From Rhizobiales bacterium GAS188 (GTDB lineage Bacteria > Pseudomonadota > Alphaproteobacteria > Rhizobiales > Beijerinckiaceae): a stretch of DNA of 64,000 bases. A program made the translations under genes and the position numbers. Every line of letters begins with the position of its first letter. The stretch's first letter is position 1. The stretch covers positions 2,914,001 through 2,978,000 of the forward strand of contig FNSS01000001.1 in assembly GCA_900104855.1 (NCBI GenBank), given 5' to 3'. Shown here in pieces: positions 8,643 to 18,872 of the stretch. The notes under the pieces were generated by a model. The model did no database searches and was not told the DNA's origin. It saw only the letters and a program-made list of their open reading frames with translations.

Positions 8643-10765
8643 GCGATGAGGAGTTGCGCGAGCTCGCCGAGAAGGCAGGCCTCGCGCCCCATTGGCAGGA
8701 CCAGAAAGGCCTGGCGCACCAGGTCGCGCCGGAGACCCTGCGACGCCTGCTCGGCATTCTCGGCCTTCCTTGCGACAGCATCGGCGAGCTGCGCGATAGT
8801 TTCGCCCGTCTCGATGCACCAGCCGCGCATGGAGTGCCGACGAGCCTTTTCACGGCACGCCTCGGCGAGCCATTATGCCTTCCGGGCGGGAGGTCCGGCG
8901 CGCGTGCCAAGATCAGCTTCGAGGACGGCTCGCAACGGGAGCTTTCGCTCGCGGAGGGGTCTGCGGGCCAGGCGCTGCTGCCCGCGCTCGATCGGCCGGG
9001 CTATCACCGTGTCGAATGCGGCAGCCGGGAATTCACGGTCGCGGCGGCGCCCTCCCGCGCCTTCGCCATAGAGGATGTGGCGCCGGGCGAGCGCATCTTC
9101 GGGCTCGCCGCGCAGGTCTATTCGCTGCGCCGGACAGGCGATGGCGGGACGGGCGATCTCGGCGGCGCGGCCGCTTTGGCGGTCGCTGCCGGACGGCGCG
9201 GCGCCGATGCGCTGACGCTCAGCCCGCTGCACGCCCTGTTCACGGCTGACCCCACCCGCTTCAGCCCCTATTCGCCGTCGAGCCGGCTGTTCTACAATCC
9301 GCTGCACGCCGAGCCCGCCATGGTGCTCGGCGGCGAGCGCGTGCGCCAGGCCGTCGCCGAAGCCGGGCTGCACGACGAGTTGGCGCGCCTCGAGGCGCTC
9401 GAGCTCATCGACTGGCCGCAGGCGGCGAATGCCAAGATGGCGCTGTTCCGCGCCCTGTTCGATGATTTCGAACGCCGCGATCTCCAGGCTTCGCCCGAAG
9501 ATGGGCTCGCGGCCGATCTGCGGCGTTTCCGAACAGAGGGCGGTGACCTGCTCACGCAGCATGCGCGCTTCGAGGTGCTGCACGCGGCGCGCCTGCGCCA
9601 GGACCGCGCCGCCTGGAGCTGGCGCTCCTGGCCGACCGAATGGCGTGACCCGGCGAGCCCGGCGGTTGCTGCCTTCGCGGCCGCCCATGCGCGCGAGGTC
9701 GAGTTCCATATCTTCCTGCAATGGCTTACCGAGTGCTCGCTCGCCGCCGCCCAGCGTGCGGCGATTGGAGCGGGCATGCGCATCGGCCTCCTTTGCGACC
9801 TCGCCATCGGCATGGATGGCGGCGGTAGCCATGCCTGGACCCGGCAGAAGGACGTGCTGGTCGGGGCGAGCGTCGGGGCGCCGCCCGATTATTACAACGC
9901 CGACGGCCAGAATTGGGGGCTGACCACCTTCTCGCCGCACGCCCTGATCGCCGACGGCTTTGCGCCCTTCATCGCGACCTTGCGGGCTGCTCTGCGCCAT
10001 GTCGGCGGGCTGCGCATCGATCACGTCATGGGGCAGATGCGGCTCTGGCTCATCCCCGAGGGCGCCAAGGCCACCGAGGGCGCTTATATATCCTACCCGG
10101 TCGACGACCTGTTCCGGCTGATCGCGCTCGAATCCCTTCGCCATCGTGCCATCGTGATCGGCGAGGATCTCGGCACCTTGCCGCACGGCTTCCGCGAGCG
10201 CCTGGACCAGGAGGGCATTGCCGGCATGCAGGTGCTGCGCTTCGAGCGCGACCAGCAGGGTTTCTTCCGCGCGCCCGATAGCTGGCGGCCGGGCGCCGTC
10301 GCCATGACCTCGACCCATGACCTTGCGCCTACGGCCGGTTGGTGGGCCGGTCACGACATCGAAATCCGGGCGGCGCTAGGTGGCTTCGCCGATGAAGAGG
10401 AAATTGCGGCGGAACGCCTGCAGCGCAGCGAGGGCCGGAATTTCCTCTGGGGGGCCTTGCGACACGCCGAGGTCGCCTCCGGCGAGGAGCCGGCGCCAGC
10501 GACGACGGACCCGGTGGTGGACGCCGCGGCGCGCTATGCGGCGGTGACGCCTTGCCGCCTCGCCATCTTGCCGCTCGAGGACGTGCTCGGCGTGCTCGAC
10601 CAGCCGAACCTGCCCGGCACAGTCGACGAGCATCCGAATTGGCGCAGGCGCTTGCCGGGCGAAGCCGCCCGTCTCCTCGATGCGCCATGCGTCAGGCCGC
10701 GACTCGACGCCCTGCGCCAACGCGGCTCGAACGGGGAGCGGCCGCAGGCTGATTCGGGTGTCTAA
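8639..10765 (+). CDS. malQ: 4-alpha-glucanotransferase (amylomaltase)
   Basis: MalQ is a GH77 disproportionating enzyme that transfers maltodextrin segments between alpha-1,4-glucans, recycling the short oligosaccharides left by phosphorylase and debranching. The protein has 708 residues. The N-terminal ~140 residues form the extra domain found in bacterial MalQ, and the barrel carries D461 (GGLRIDHVMG), E509 (VIGEDLGTLP) and D561 (MTSTHDLAPTAGWW), the expected nucleophile, acid/base and stabiliser. FSPYSPSSRLFYNP is the usual substrate-site loop. It starts at GTG 8639, overlapping the glgB stop as GTGA, so it is probably co-translated with glgB. It closes the glycogen cluster. Confidence 0.95.
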   Translation: MSDEELRELAEKAGLAPHWQDQKGLAHQVAPETLRRLLGILGLPCDSIGELRDSFARLDAPAAHGVPTSLFTARLGEPLCLPGGRSGARAKISFEDGSQRELSLAEGSAGQALLPALDRPGYHRVECGSREFTVAAAPSRAFAIEDVAPGERIFGLAAQVYSLRRTGDGGTGDLGGAAALAVAAGRRGADALTLSPLHALFTADPTRFSPYSPSSRLFYNPLHAEPAMVLGGERVRQAVAEAGLHDELARLEALELIDWPQAANAKMALFRALFDDFERRDLQASPEDGLAADLRRFRTEGGDLLTQHARFEVLHAARLRQDRAAWSWRSWPTEWRDPASPAVAAFAAAHAREVEFHIFLQWLTECSLAAAQRAAIGAGMRIGLLCDLAIGMDGGGSHAWTRQKDVLVGASVGAPPDYYNADGQNWGLTTFSPHALIADGFAPFIATLRAALRHVGGLRIDHVMGQMRLWLIPEGAKATEGAYISYPVDDLFRLIALESLRHRAIVIGEDLGTLPHGFRERLDQEGIAGMQVLRFERDQQGFFRAPDSWRPGAVAMTSTHDLAPTAGWWAGHDIEIRAALGGFADEEEIAAERLQRSEGRNFLWGALRHAEVASGEEPAPATTDPVVDAAARYAAVTPCRLAILPLEDVLGVLDQPNLPGTVDEHPNWRRRLPGEAARLLDAPCVRPRLDALRQRGSNGERPQADSGV

Positions 10766-10894
10766 ACGCCCCAAACTCGGTTAAGAAGGCGGGCAAGCGC
10801 GTCGGAAGGTTGGCGGCATGGCCTGGTCGAAGCTTGCAGCCATGCGCCCCTCCGCCGAACGTGCCTTTATGCCGTGCCTCGGGAGGGCAATGCC

Positions 10895-13800
10895 ATGGCG
10901 GATTGGCTGAAGCGCAAACAGGAACGACCCGTGGCCCATATCGTCACGGGCAATCATCCGCCGGTGCATCTGGCGAGCGGTTTCGAGACCATCCTGTTCT
11001 CGCGCACCGATCCCGAAGATCTCGCCCGGCTCGACGCGCCGGGCCGAGCCGCCATCGCGAGCTCGGCGCTCTCCGCATTGGCGGCGCCGCGCGCCCGCGG
11101 CAAGGCCCATATCACGTTGCATGACGTCGCCACCGGCGACAGCGGGATGGACAAGCTCACGATCGTCGAGGCGATCAACGACAACATGCCGTTCCTGCTC
11201 GATTCCACGCTTGGCGAGGTCGCCGAGCAGGGATTCACGCTGCGCCTCGTCGCCCATCCGATCTTGAGCGTCGACCGCGACACGACCGGCGCCTTCGTCG
11301 AGCTTCGCGGCGAAGCGCATGGCCAGCTGCAGCCGGGCGAACGGCGCGAGAGCTTCATCCATCTGCATCTCGACCCGATCGAGGATGCGGCGGCGCGCGA
11401 GAGGCTGCTCGCGGGCCTCGAACGCGTGCATGCCGAGGTGCGCCGTGCCGTCTCGGATTTTCCCTCGATGCGGGCCCGCGTGTTTGAGGCGGTGCAGGCC
11501 GCCAAGATCGCCCCGCCGCCGCTCGCCGCCCAGGATGTGGCCGAGGGGATCGCGCTCATCGAATGGATGCTCGCCGATAATTTCACCTTCCTCGGCGTGC
11601 GCGAATACCGCTTCGTCGACGACGATCCGAATGGCGACCTGGTCGGCGCCAACGGGCTTGGACTGTTGCGCGACCCCGACCTCAGGGTGCTGCGCCAGGG
11701 CAGCGAGTTCGTCAATGTGACGCCGGAGGTGCGCGCTTTCCTCGCCGAGCCGACCCCCGTGATCGTCACCAAGGCCAATATCAAATCGCATGTGCATCGG
11801 CGCGTGCATATGGACTATGTCGGCCTCAAGCTCTTCTCCCAGGAAGGCCAGCCGCAAGGCGAGCTGCGCATCGTCGGGCTGTTCACCGCGAACGCCTATG
11901 ACAGCCCGGTCGCGGCCGTCCCCTATCTGCGGCGCAAGGCCGATGCGGTGCTGGCCCGCGCCGCGCTCGATCCCTCGAGCTATGCGGGACGGGCCCTGAA
12001 GAACGTGCTCGAGACCTATCCGCGCGACGAGCTGTTCCAGATCGATGTCGACACGCTCTATCAATTCGTCCTGGAGATCCTGATGCTGGCCGAGCGGCCG
12101 AGGATCCGGGCGCTGGCGCGCCGCGACCGCTTCAACCGTTTCGTCTCGATCCTGGTTTACATCTCCAAGGACCGCTACGATTCGACGATCCGCCAGAAGG
12201 TCGGCGCCTTCCTGGCCACCACCTATGCGGGGCGCCTCTCGGCCGCCTATCCGACCTATCCGGACGGCCCCTTGGCGCGCACCCATTTCATCGTCGGCCG
12301 CGATGTGGGCGAGACGCCCGACGTGCCCCGCGCCACGCTGGAAGCGGGCATCACCGCCATCGTGCGCAACTGGGTCGACGAATTGCGCAGCACCGCCATG
12401 GGGGCTGCGCCCGATCATCCAGCCGTCGCGGCGCTCGATCGTTATCTGGAGGCCTTCGGGCCGGCCTACCGCGCCGCCTATGGGGCGCCGATCGCGCTCA
12501 CCGACATCGCCATCATCGAAGGGCTGGGCGCTGATGGCGGACGCGCCGTGCGGCTTCAGCCTCAGGAGGGGGATGATCATTTCGCCTCCCTGAAGCTCTA
12601 TACGCGGGGCGCCGCGGTCTCGCTGTCGCAGCGCGTGCCGATCCTCGAGAATTTCGGCTTCGAGGTGATCGACGAAGCGAGCTTCACGGTCGCGCCCGCC
12701 AGCGCCAAGCCGGTCTTCATCCACGACATGACGGTGCGCCGCGCCGACGGCGCCGCGCTCGACGCGAGGGCGCTCGCACCACGCCTCGAAGAGGCGATGA
12801 TCGCGCTCGGCGACGGCGAAAGCGAGAGCGACAATTTCGACGCGCTGGTCACCGAGGCCGGGCTCGCCTGGCGCGACGTGGCGCTGATGCGGGCCTTGTC
12901 GCGCTATCTGCAGCAGGCGACCATCCGCTACACGCAAGACTATATGGCGCAGGCCTTGTCGCGCCAGCCGGCGATCGCGGCAGCGCTCGTCACCTTGTTC
13001 TATGCGCGCTTCAATCCCGATCTCGACGAGGGAAGCAGCAAGGAGGCCGTAGTCGCGACGCGCGCCCTGATCGCCGACAAGATGAAGGAGGTCACGAGCC
13101 TCGACGATGATCGCATCCTGACGCGCTTCCTCAATCTCGTCGACGCCATGGTGCGCACCAATTTCTTCCAGGGCACGGCCGACGGCAAGCGGCGCGAAGC
13201 CATGGCCTTCAAGTTTGAGAGCGGCAAGATCGACGGGCTGCCGCTGCCGCATCCGCTCTTCGAGATCTTCGTCTATTCGCCGCGCGTCGAGGCCGTGCAT
13301 CTGCGCTTCGGGCGCGTGGCGCGCGGCGGTATCCGCTGGTCCGACCGGCCGCAGGATTTCCGCACCGAGGTTCTCGGCCTCGTCAAGGCGCAGCAGGTGA
13401 AGAACGCCGTGATCGTGCCGGTCGGCGCGAAGGGCGGCTTCTTCCCGAAGAAGCTGCCGCCGCCCTCGCAGCGCGATGCCTGGCTCACCGAGGGCACGGA
13501 GAGCTACAAGCTCTTCATCTCGACCTTGCTGGACGTCACCGACAATATCGACGCGACCGGCATCGTGCATCCGCCGGCGACGTTGCGCCTCGACGCCGAC
13601 GATCCCTATCTGGTGGTGGCGGCCGACAAAGGCACCGCGACCTTCTCGGACACGGCGAATGCCATTTCCGTCGCCAGGCATCACTGGCTCGGCGATGCCT
13701 TCGCGTCGGGCGGCAGCCAGGGCTATGACCACAAGAAGATGGGGATCACGGCGCGCGGCGCCTGGGAGGCGGTGAAGCGCCATTTCCGCGAGATCGACAT

Positions 13801-15712
13801 CGATATCCAGGTGACGCCCTTCACGGTCAGCGGCGTCGGCGACATGTCGGGCGATGTGTTCGGCAACGGCATGCTGCTCTCGCCCGAGATCAGGCTGGTC
13901 GCAGCCTTCGACCATCGCGACATCTTCATCGATCCGGCGCCGGACGCTGCGCGCGCGCTCGCCGAGCGCCAACGTCTGTTCGATCTGCCGCGCTCGAGCT
14001 GGAAGGATTACGACACTTCGATCATCTCGGCGGGCGGCGGGGTGTTCTCGCGCTCGCTGAAGGCGATCCCGCTTTCGGCGGAGATGCGCCAGCTCCTCGA
14101 GATCGATGCGACGCAGGCGACGCCCTTCGAGGTGATGAGCGCCATCCTCAAGGCCCGCACCGATCTTCTCTGGTTCGGCGGCATCGGCACCTATATCCGC
14201 TCGGCGGCCGAGAGCGACGCCGAAGTCGGCGACCGCGCCAATGACACGATCCGGATCACCGGGGCGCAGGTCCGCGCCAAGGTGATCGGCGAAGGGGCCA
14301 ATCTCGGCGTCACCCAACGCGGCCGCATCGAAGCGGCGCGAGCGGGGGTGCGCCTCAACACCGACGCCATCGACAATTCGGCCGGCGTCAACACCTCCGA
14401 CGTCGAGGTGAACTTCAAGATCACGCTCGCGAGCGCCATTCGCGACAACCGGCTGACCATGGAGGAGCGCAACACGCTCCTGCCCGAGATGACCGAGGAT
14501 GTGGCGGCGCTGGTGCTGCGCAATAATTACCTGCAGACGCTGGCGCTGTCGCTCGCCGAGCGCCGTAGGGCCGAGGACGTCGCCTTCGCGCAGGGCTTCA
14601 TGCGCATGCTCGAGACGGAAGGGCGGCTCGATCGCGGCGTTGAATTCCTGCCCGGCGACGAGGCGCTCGAGGAACGCGCCAAGCGCGGCGACGGCCTGAC
14701 GCGGCCCGAGCTCTCGGTGCTGCTCGCCTATGCGAAATTATCGCTCGACGACCATATCCGCGCGAGCGACGTGCCGGACGATCCCTATTTCAACGGCGAG
14801 CTGACCCGCTATTTCCCGGCGGCGATGCGCGAACGTTTCGCCGGCGACATCGAGCAGCACCGGCTGCGGCGCGAGATCATCGCCACGCAATTGTCGAACG
14901 CCGTCATCAACCGGGCAGGCCCGACAGTGGCGGCACGGCTCGCCGGCGAGACCGGGCTCGATCCGGCCCTGATGACCCGCGCCTATGCGGCGGTACGCGA
15001 TTCCTTCGGCCTCCTCGATCTGAACACCGCCATCGACGCGCTCGACGGCAAGATCGGCGGCGAGGCGCAATTGGGGCTCTATCGCAGCATCCAGGACGTG
15101 GTGCTGTCGCAGCTCGCCTGGTTCATGCGCAACGCCAAGCTCGGCTCGGGCCAGCTGACCGAGACGGTCGCGAGCTTCAAGGCCGGCATCGCCGCGGTGC
15201 AGGCGAGCCTCGATCGCAGCCTGCGCCCGGCAGCCGCGAGCGCTCGCGCGGCACGCACCGAGGAGCTGATCAAGGCCGGCGCGCCCGAGCCCCTGGCGCG
15301 CGCCATCGCCGACCTCGCTTCGCTCTCGAGCGCGCCCGATATCGTGATGATCGCGCAAAAGAGCGGCAAGCCGATCGAGGCGGTGGCGGCGGCGCATTTC
15401 GGCACCGACGACATGCTGGGAATCGGCACGCTCTGCGCGGCCGCGGCCCAGATGCCGCTCGCCGATGCCTATGACCGCCTGGCGCGCGACCGCGCGGTCG
15501 CGACCATCGGGGCGGCGCATCGCGGCATCACCGCCAAGGTGGTGGCGCTGCATGCGGGCGACGATGAGCCCACGGGCGGGCTCGAGGCCTGGATGGCGGC
15601 CGATGCCAATGTGGAGCGGGCCCGCCAACGCCTCACGGCGCTCGGCGGCTCGACGGCCTCGATCGCCAGGCTCACGGTGGCGGCAGGCTTGCTGGACGAT
15701 CTGGCGAGGTAG
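10895..15712 (+). CDS. gdhB: NAD-specific glutamate dehydrogenase, large (GDH180) type
   Basis: This is a ~1605-residue catabolic NAD-dependent glutamate dehydrogenase of the Bac_GDH family, which converts glutamate to 2-oxoglutarate and ammonia. The start at ATG 10895 has GGGAGG eight bases upstream; a GTG at 10874 lies earlier in frame. An ACT-like regulatory N-terminal region leads to the catalytic domain, where GGIRWSDRPQDFRTEV and KNAVIVPVGAKGGF (about residues 808-850) are the dehydrogenase signature. GEGANLGVTQRGRIEAA (about residue 1130) is in the dinucleotide-binding part. Length is the usual ~1600. It faces the aldo/keto reductase gene tail to tail, with four bases between the stops. 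A 1178-residue open frame on the opposite strand is an artefact of codon bias. Confidence 0.95.
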   Translation: MADWLKRKQERPVAHIVTGNHPPVHLASGFETILFSRTDPEDLARLDAPGRAAIASSALSALAAPRARGKAHITLHDVATGDSGMDKLTIVEAINDNMPFLLDSTLGEVAEQGFTLRLVAHPILSVDRDTTGAFVELRGEAHGQLQPGERRESFIHLHLDPIEDAAARERLLAGLERVHAEVRRAVSDFPSMRARVFEAVQAAKIAPPPLAAQDVAEGIALIEWMLADNFTFLGVREYRFVDDDPNGDLVGANGLGLLRDPDLRVLRQGSEFVNVTPEVRAFLAEPTPVIVTKANIKSHVHRRVHMDYVGLKLFSQEGQPQGELRIVGLFTANAYDSPVAAVPYLRRKADAVLARAALDPSSYAGRALKNVLETYPRDELFQIDVDTLYQFVLEILMLAERPRIRALARRDRFNRFVSILVYISKDRYDSTIRQKVGAFLATTYAGRLSAAYPTYPDGPLARTHFIVGRDVGETPDVPRATLEAGITAIVRNWVDELRSTAMGAAPDHPAVAALDRYLEAFGPAYRAAYGAPIALTDIAIIEGLGADGGRAVRLQPQEGDDHFASLKLYTRGAAVSLSQRVPILENFGFEVIDEASFTVAPASAKPVFIHDMTVRRADGAALDARALAPRLEEAMIALGDGESESDNFDALVTEAGLAWRDVALMRALSRYLQQATIRYTQDYMAQALSRQPAIAAALVTLFYARFNPDLDEGSSKEAVVATRALIADKMKEVTSLDDDRILTRFLNLVDAMVRTNFFQGTADGKRREAMAFKFESGKIDGLPLPHPLFEIFVYSPRVEAVHLRFGRVARGGIRWSDRPQDFRTEVLGLVKAQQVKNAVIVPVGAKGGFFPKKLPPPSQRDAWLTEGTESYKLFISTLLDVTDNIDATGIVHPPATLRLDADDPYLVVAADKGTATFSDTANAISVARHHWLGDAFASGGSQGYDHKKMGITARGAWEAVKRHFREIDIDIQVTPFTVSGVGDMSGDVFGNGMLLSPEIRLVAAFDHRDIFIDPAPDAARALAERQRLFDLPRSSWKDYDTSIISAGGGVFSRSLKAIPLSAEMRQLLEIDATQATPFEVMSAILKARTDLLWFGGIGTYIRSAAESDAEVGDRANDTIRITGAQVRAKVIGEGANLGVTQRGRIEAARAGVRLNTDAIDNSAGVNTSDVEVNFKITLASAIRDNRLTMEERNTLLPEMTEDVAALVLRNNYLQTLALSLAERRRAEDVAFAQGFMRMLETEGRLDRGVEFLPGDEALEERAKRGDGLTRPELSVLLAYAKLSLDDHIRASDVPDDPYFNGELTRYFPAAMRERFAGDIEQHRLRREIIATQLSNAVINRAGPTVAARLAGETGLDPALMTRAYAAVRDSFGLLDLNTAIDALDGKIGGEAQLGLYRSIQDVVLSQLAWFMRNAKLGSGQLTETVASFKAGIAAVQASLDRSLRPAAASARAARTEELIKAGAPEPLARAIADLASLSSAPDIVMIAQKSGKPIEAVAAAHFGTDDMLGIGTLCAAAAQMPLADAYDRLARDRAVATIGAAHRGITAKVVALHAGDDEPTGGLEAWMAADANVERARQRLTALGGSTASIARLTVAAGLLDDLAR

Positions 15713-15716
15713 GCCT

Positions 15717-16730
15717 TCAGCCGGAGCTCCGGGTCGGGCGCCCTTCGATCGGATAGGCCGGATCGTTATAGCCCGGCGTCGAGGGGTGGCCGCTGACCAC
15801 CAGGCGATCGATCAGCGATTCATCCTTGGCCGTGAAGCGATAATCGAGCGCCTTGGGATAGTCCTCCCATTGCTCCTGGGTGCGCGGACCGGCGATCACC
15901 GAGGTGACGTGGCGGTTGTTCAACAGCCAGGCGACCGCGAAGGCACCCGTGGTGATGCCGCGCTCCTGCGCATGCTGCTTGATCTCCTGGGCGAGGCGCA
16001 GCGATTCCGAGCGCCATTCGCTCTGCATCATGCGGTGGTCGCGCCTTCCGGCCCGCGAATCTTCCGGAGGGGCGGCGTCCGGCAGGTATTTCCCCGTCAG
16101 CACGCCGCGCGCCAGCGGGCTGTAGGGCACGACGCCCAGGCCATAATAGGCGCAGGCCGGCAGATGCTCGGTCTCGGGCATGCGGTTCATGGCGTTGTAA
16201 TAGGGCTGGCTCACCACCGGGCGGTCGATGCCCATCTGGTCGCAGAGATTGCAGATCTCGGCCACTCGCCAGGAGCGGAAATTCGACAGCCCGAAATGCC
16301 GCACCTTGCCATGGCGGATCAGGTCCGCCATGGCGCGCACCGATTCAGGCAGCGGGGTCTCGAGGTCCTCTTTGTGGAAATAATAGATGTCGATGCAGTC
16401 GAGGCCGAGGCGGCGCAAGCTGCCTTCGACCGCGCGCATCATCCAATGGCGCGACAGGCCGGCATCGCCCTGGCGCGTGCCGATCTGATTGCCGAGCTTG
16501 GTGGCGACGATCCAATCGGCGCGGGTCGCCGCGATGGCCCGCCCCACGATCTCCTCCGAGCGCCCATCCGCATAGACATCGGCGGTGTCGATGAAGTTGA
16601 TGCCTTGCTCATGGGCTCTCGCGATGATGCGCCGCGCCGTCGCCTCATCGGTCTGCGCCCCAAACATCATCGTGCCGAGGCATAGGGGAGAGACCTTGAG
16701 GCCGCTGCGGCCGAGACGATGATAGTCCAT
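15717..16730 (-). CDS. Aldo/keto reductase
   Basis: This gene encodes a 337-residue NADPH-dependent aldo/keto reductase of the YghZ/Tas-like branch (TIM barrel). The catalytic tetrad is intact: D48 and Y53 in FIDTADVYADG, K78 in VATKLGNQ and H119 in IYYFHKED. The C-terminal NADP-binding part includes SVIAGPRTQEQWEDY. The start at 16730 is an ATG ten bases from the end of the parD gene upstream on the same strand, with only AGGGA as a weak ribosome site, so it may be read through from parD. The substrate cannot be inferred. Confidence 0.92.
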   Translation of the reverse strand: MDYHRLGRSGLKVSPLCLGTMMFGAQTDEATARRIIARAHEQGINFIDTADVYADGRSEEIVGRAIAATRADWIVATKLGNQIGTRQGDAGLSRHWMMRAVEGSLRRLGLDCIDIYYFHKEDLETPLPESVRAMADLIRHGKVRHFGLSNFRSWRVAEICNLCDQMGIDRPVVSQPYYNAMNRMPETEHLPACAYYGLGVVPYSPLARGVLTGKYLPDAAPPEDSRAGRRDHRMMQSEWRSESLRLAQEIKQHAQERGITTGAFAVAWLLNNRHVTSVIAGPRTQEQWEDYPKALDYRFTAKDESLIDRLVVSGHPSTPGYNDPAYPIEGRPTRSSG

Positions 16731-16731
16731 T

Positions 16732-17052
16732 TCAGTCCCTTACTGTTCGACCGCAATCAGGACGTGGCTGATAACAAGACGGTTCACTTGCCGCTTGCTC
16801 GGCGTATTTATCGCGAAGGCGACGAAACACCGACTCGGCATCGATCGGCGGGCCGCTGGCAACCCCTTCGTTCCAGAGCTTGCGCAGTTCCCCGATTTCC
16901 ATCTCATGCACCGTGCGGCGCATCTTCCACGCGCGTAGAGCTTCGCGCACCACTTCGCTTGTGGACGTGTATTCGCCCGTCTCGACAGCATCTTTCGGCA
17001 TGGCAACTATTTCAGGTGTGAGCGCCACGCTTACCTTTTGGACATTGGACAT
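16732..17052 (-). CDS. parD: ParD-family antitoxin (type II), apparently orphan
   Basis: This gene encodes a 106-residue ribbon-helix-helix antitoxin of the ParD/CC2985 type. The core VSVALTPEIVAMPKDAV, then GEYTSTSEVVREALRAWKMRR, is the DNA-binding and dimerisation fold, and the LWNEGVASGPPIDAESVFRRLRDKYAE tail is the usual toxin-wrapping region. ATG 17052 is preceded by AAGGAGG at ideal spacing. The last ~20 residues (after YAEQAA) do not look like ParD: the frame runs on through sequence that, shifted by one, reads as the start of ParE. A ParD gene normally stops there and overlaps parE, so this looks like a frameshifted end. No intact toxin gene follows; the aldo/keto reductase starts at once. 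Confidence 0.8.
   Translation of the reverse strand: MSNVQKVSVALTPEIVAMPKDAVETGEYTSTSEVVREALRAWKMRRTVHEMEIGELRKLWNEGVASGPPIDAESVFRRLRDKYAEQAASEPSCYQPRPDCGRTVRD
16740..16787 (-). pseudogene. parE: Vestige of a ParE toxin start (15 codons)
   Basis: In the frame shifted from parD, a GTG at 16787 opens MNRLVISHVLIAVEQ and stops at once with TAA. Many ParE toxins begin with a similar RLVIS..A..D/E strand and overlap the end of parD exactly here. The match is short (about eight meaningful residues), so this is a suggestion that the toxin was deleted leaving its first codons, not a firm identification. Confidence 0.4.
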
Positions 17053-17158
17053 GAAGAGTCCTCCTTGCCCCAATGGTAGCAAAATGGAAGCAGAGATAGA
17101 TTAGGAAAAGGGCGCTCGGCTCAGCTGCGCAAGATCAGATTTATTTGTGGGCATCGCC

Positions 17159-18748
17159 TCAATGTCTGAAGTGACGCACGCCGGTGAGCAGCATGGCGAT
17201 GCCGGCTTCGTCCGCGGCCGCGATCACCTCCTTGTCGCGCAGCGAGCCGCCCGGCTGGATCACCGCCGTCGCACCGGCCGCGATCGCGGCGAGCAACCCG
17301 TCGGCGAACGGGAAGAAGGCGTCCGAGGCAACCACCGCGCCCTTGGCGAGGCTTTGGGGCAGGCCCGCGGCTTTCGTGGCCGCTTCCGCCTTCCAGGCCG
17401 CCATGCGCGAGGCGTCGACCCGGCTCATCTGGCCGGCGCCGATGCCGACCGTGGCGCCGCCCTTGGCATAGATGATGGCGTTGGACTTGACGTGCTTGCC
17501 GACGAGCCAGGCGAATTTCAGGTCTTCGAGCTCGGCCTCGGTCGGCGCGCGACGCGTCACCGTCTTCAACTGCAGATCGGCGAGGCCGGCATCGTCGCGC
17601 GACTGCAGCAGGAAGCCGCCGGCGACAGTGCGCATCACGAGCCCCTTGGCGCCGGGATCGGGCAGGCCGCCGGTCAGCAGCAGGCGCAGATTCTTCTTCG
17701 CCGAGAAGACCGCGATCGCCTCGTCATCGGCCTCGGGCGCCACCACGACCTCGGTGAAGATGCCGGCGATCGCCTCGGCCGCAGCCCGGTCGAGCCGCCG
17801 ATTGACCGCGACGATGCCGCCAAAGGCCGAATCCGGATCGCAGCGCAGCGCCTGGCGATAGGCATCGACGAGGTCGGTTCCGACCGCGACGCCACAAGGA
17901 TTGGCATGCTTGACGATGACGCAGGCGGGCTTCGCCCGATCGAACTCGGCGACGCATTCGATGGCCGCATCCGTGTCGTTGATGTTGTTGTAGGAGAGTT
18001 CCTTGCCCTGCACCTGGCGCGCCGTGGCGACGCCGAAGCGCTTCTCGGCCAGACGATAAAAGGCCGCCCGCTGATGCGGATTTTCCCCATAGCGCAGCTC
18101 CTGGGCGAGAAGCCCGCCCAGCGCATAGGCCGGCGGCGCCTCGATCCCGGTCTCGCGCAGCAGCCAATTCGAGATCGCCGCATCATAGGCTGCGGTCCTG
18201 GCATAGGCCTTGGCGGCGAGGCGGCGACGCAAGGCGAGGCTGGTCGCGCCGCCATGCGCCTCCAATTCGGCGCCGAGCTCCGCGTAATCGGCCGGATCGA
18301 CGATGACCGCGACGTCATTGTGGTTCTTGGCGGCGCCGCGGATCATGGCGGGGCCCCCAATGTCGATATTCTCGACGCAATCGTCGAAAGCCGCACCTTT
18401 GGCGAGCGTCTGCTCGAAGGGGTAGAGGTTGACGACCAGGAGATCGATGGCGCCGATGCCATGGGCCAGCATGGCGGCTTCATGCTCGGGATTCTCGCGG
18501 ATGGCGAGCAGGCCGCCATGCACCTTCGGATGCAGCGTCTTGAGACGGCCATCCATCATTTCGGGAAAGCCGGTCAGCTCGGCGACGTCGATGACCTTGA
18601 GGCCCGCATCCTTCAGCGCCTTGGCGGTGCCGCCCGTCGAGACGAGCGACACGCCCCTCGCCTCGAGCTTGCGGGCGAGCTCGACGAGCCCCGTCTTGTC
18701 CGAAACCGAAAGGAGAGCCCGCGTGATGCGCCGAAAGTCGGTGGCCAT
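17159..18748 (-). CDS. purH: Bifunctional AICAR formyltransferase / IMP cyclohydrolase
   Basis: PurH catalyses the last two steps of IMP synthesis. The 529-residue protein starts at ATG 18748 ([18 protein letters not shown]); the open frame continues 55 codons further upstream, but that sequence is unlike the family. The N-terminal ~195 residues are the MGS-like cyclohydrolase domain ([27 protein letters not shown]). The rest is the formyltransferase, with its KHANPCG motif (catalytic K280-H281 region). It is downstream of the heparinase-family gene on the same strand with a ~125-base gap, an order common in Rhizobiales. All hallmark residues seen are present. Confidence 0.97.
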   Translation of the reverse strand: MATDFRRITRALLSVSDKTGLVELARKLEARGVSLVSTGGTAKALKDAGLKVIDVAELTGFPEMMDGRLKTLHPKVHGGLLAIRENPEHEAAMLAHGIGAIDLLVVNLYPFEQTLAKGAAFDDCVENIDIGGPAMIRGAAKNHNDVAVIVDPADYAELGAELEAHGGATSLALRRRLAAKAYARTAAYDAAISNWLLRETGIEAPPAYALGGLLAQELRYGENPHQRAAFYRLAEKRFGVATARQVQGKELSYNNINDTDAAIECVAEFDRAKPACVIVKHANPCGVAVGTDLVDAYRQALRCDPDSAFGGIVAVNRRLDRAAAEAIAGIFTEVVVAPEADDEAIAVFSAKKNLRLLLTGGLPDPGAKGLVMRTVAGGFLLQSRDDAGLADLQLKTVTRRAPTEAELEDLKFAWLVGKHVKSNAIIYAKGGATVGIGAGQMSRVDASRMAAWKAEAATKAAGLPQSLAKGAVVASDAFFPFADGLLAAIAAGATAVIQPGGSLRDKEVIAAADEAGIAMLLTGVRHFRH

Positions 18749-18872
18749 GAACCGATGATCCCTGATCGATGGTGTATTGGGTCCCCGGCCATGGACAGTG
18801 CCGCCATGACCAGGGACGCCTGGAAGACATGCGCCGATATCACGAACCTGCCGCAGGCGACAGAAGCCGCGT

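Noticed and set aside
10781-14317. 1178-codon open frame antisense to the glutamate dehydrogenase gene
   Set aside because: Its reading is arginine/histidine/glycine-rich with no domain, and it mirrors the strongly conserved dehydrogenase frame. Long antisense frames are expected in GC-rich DNA with G/C at third positions.
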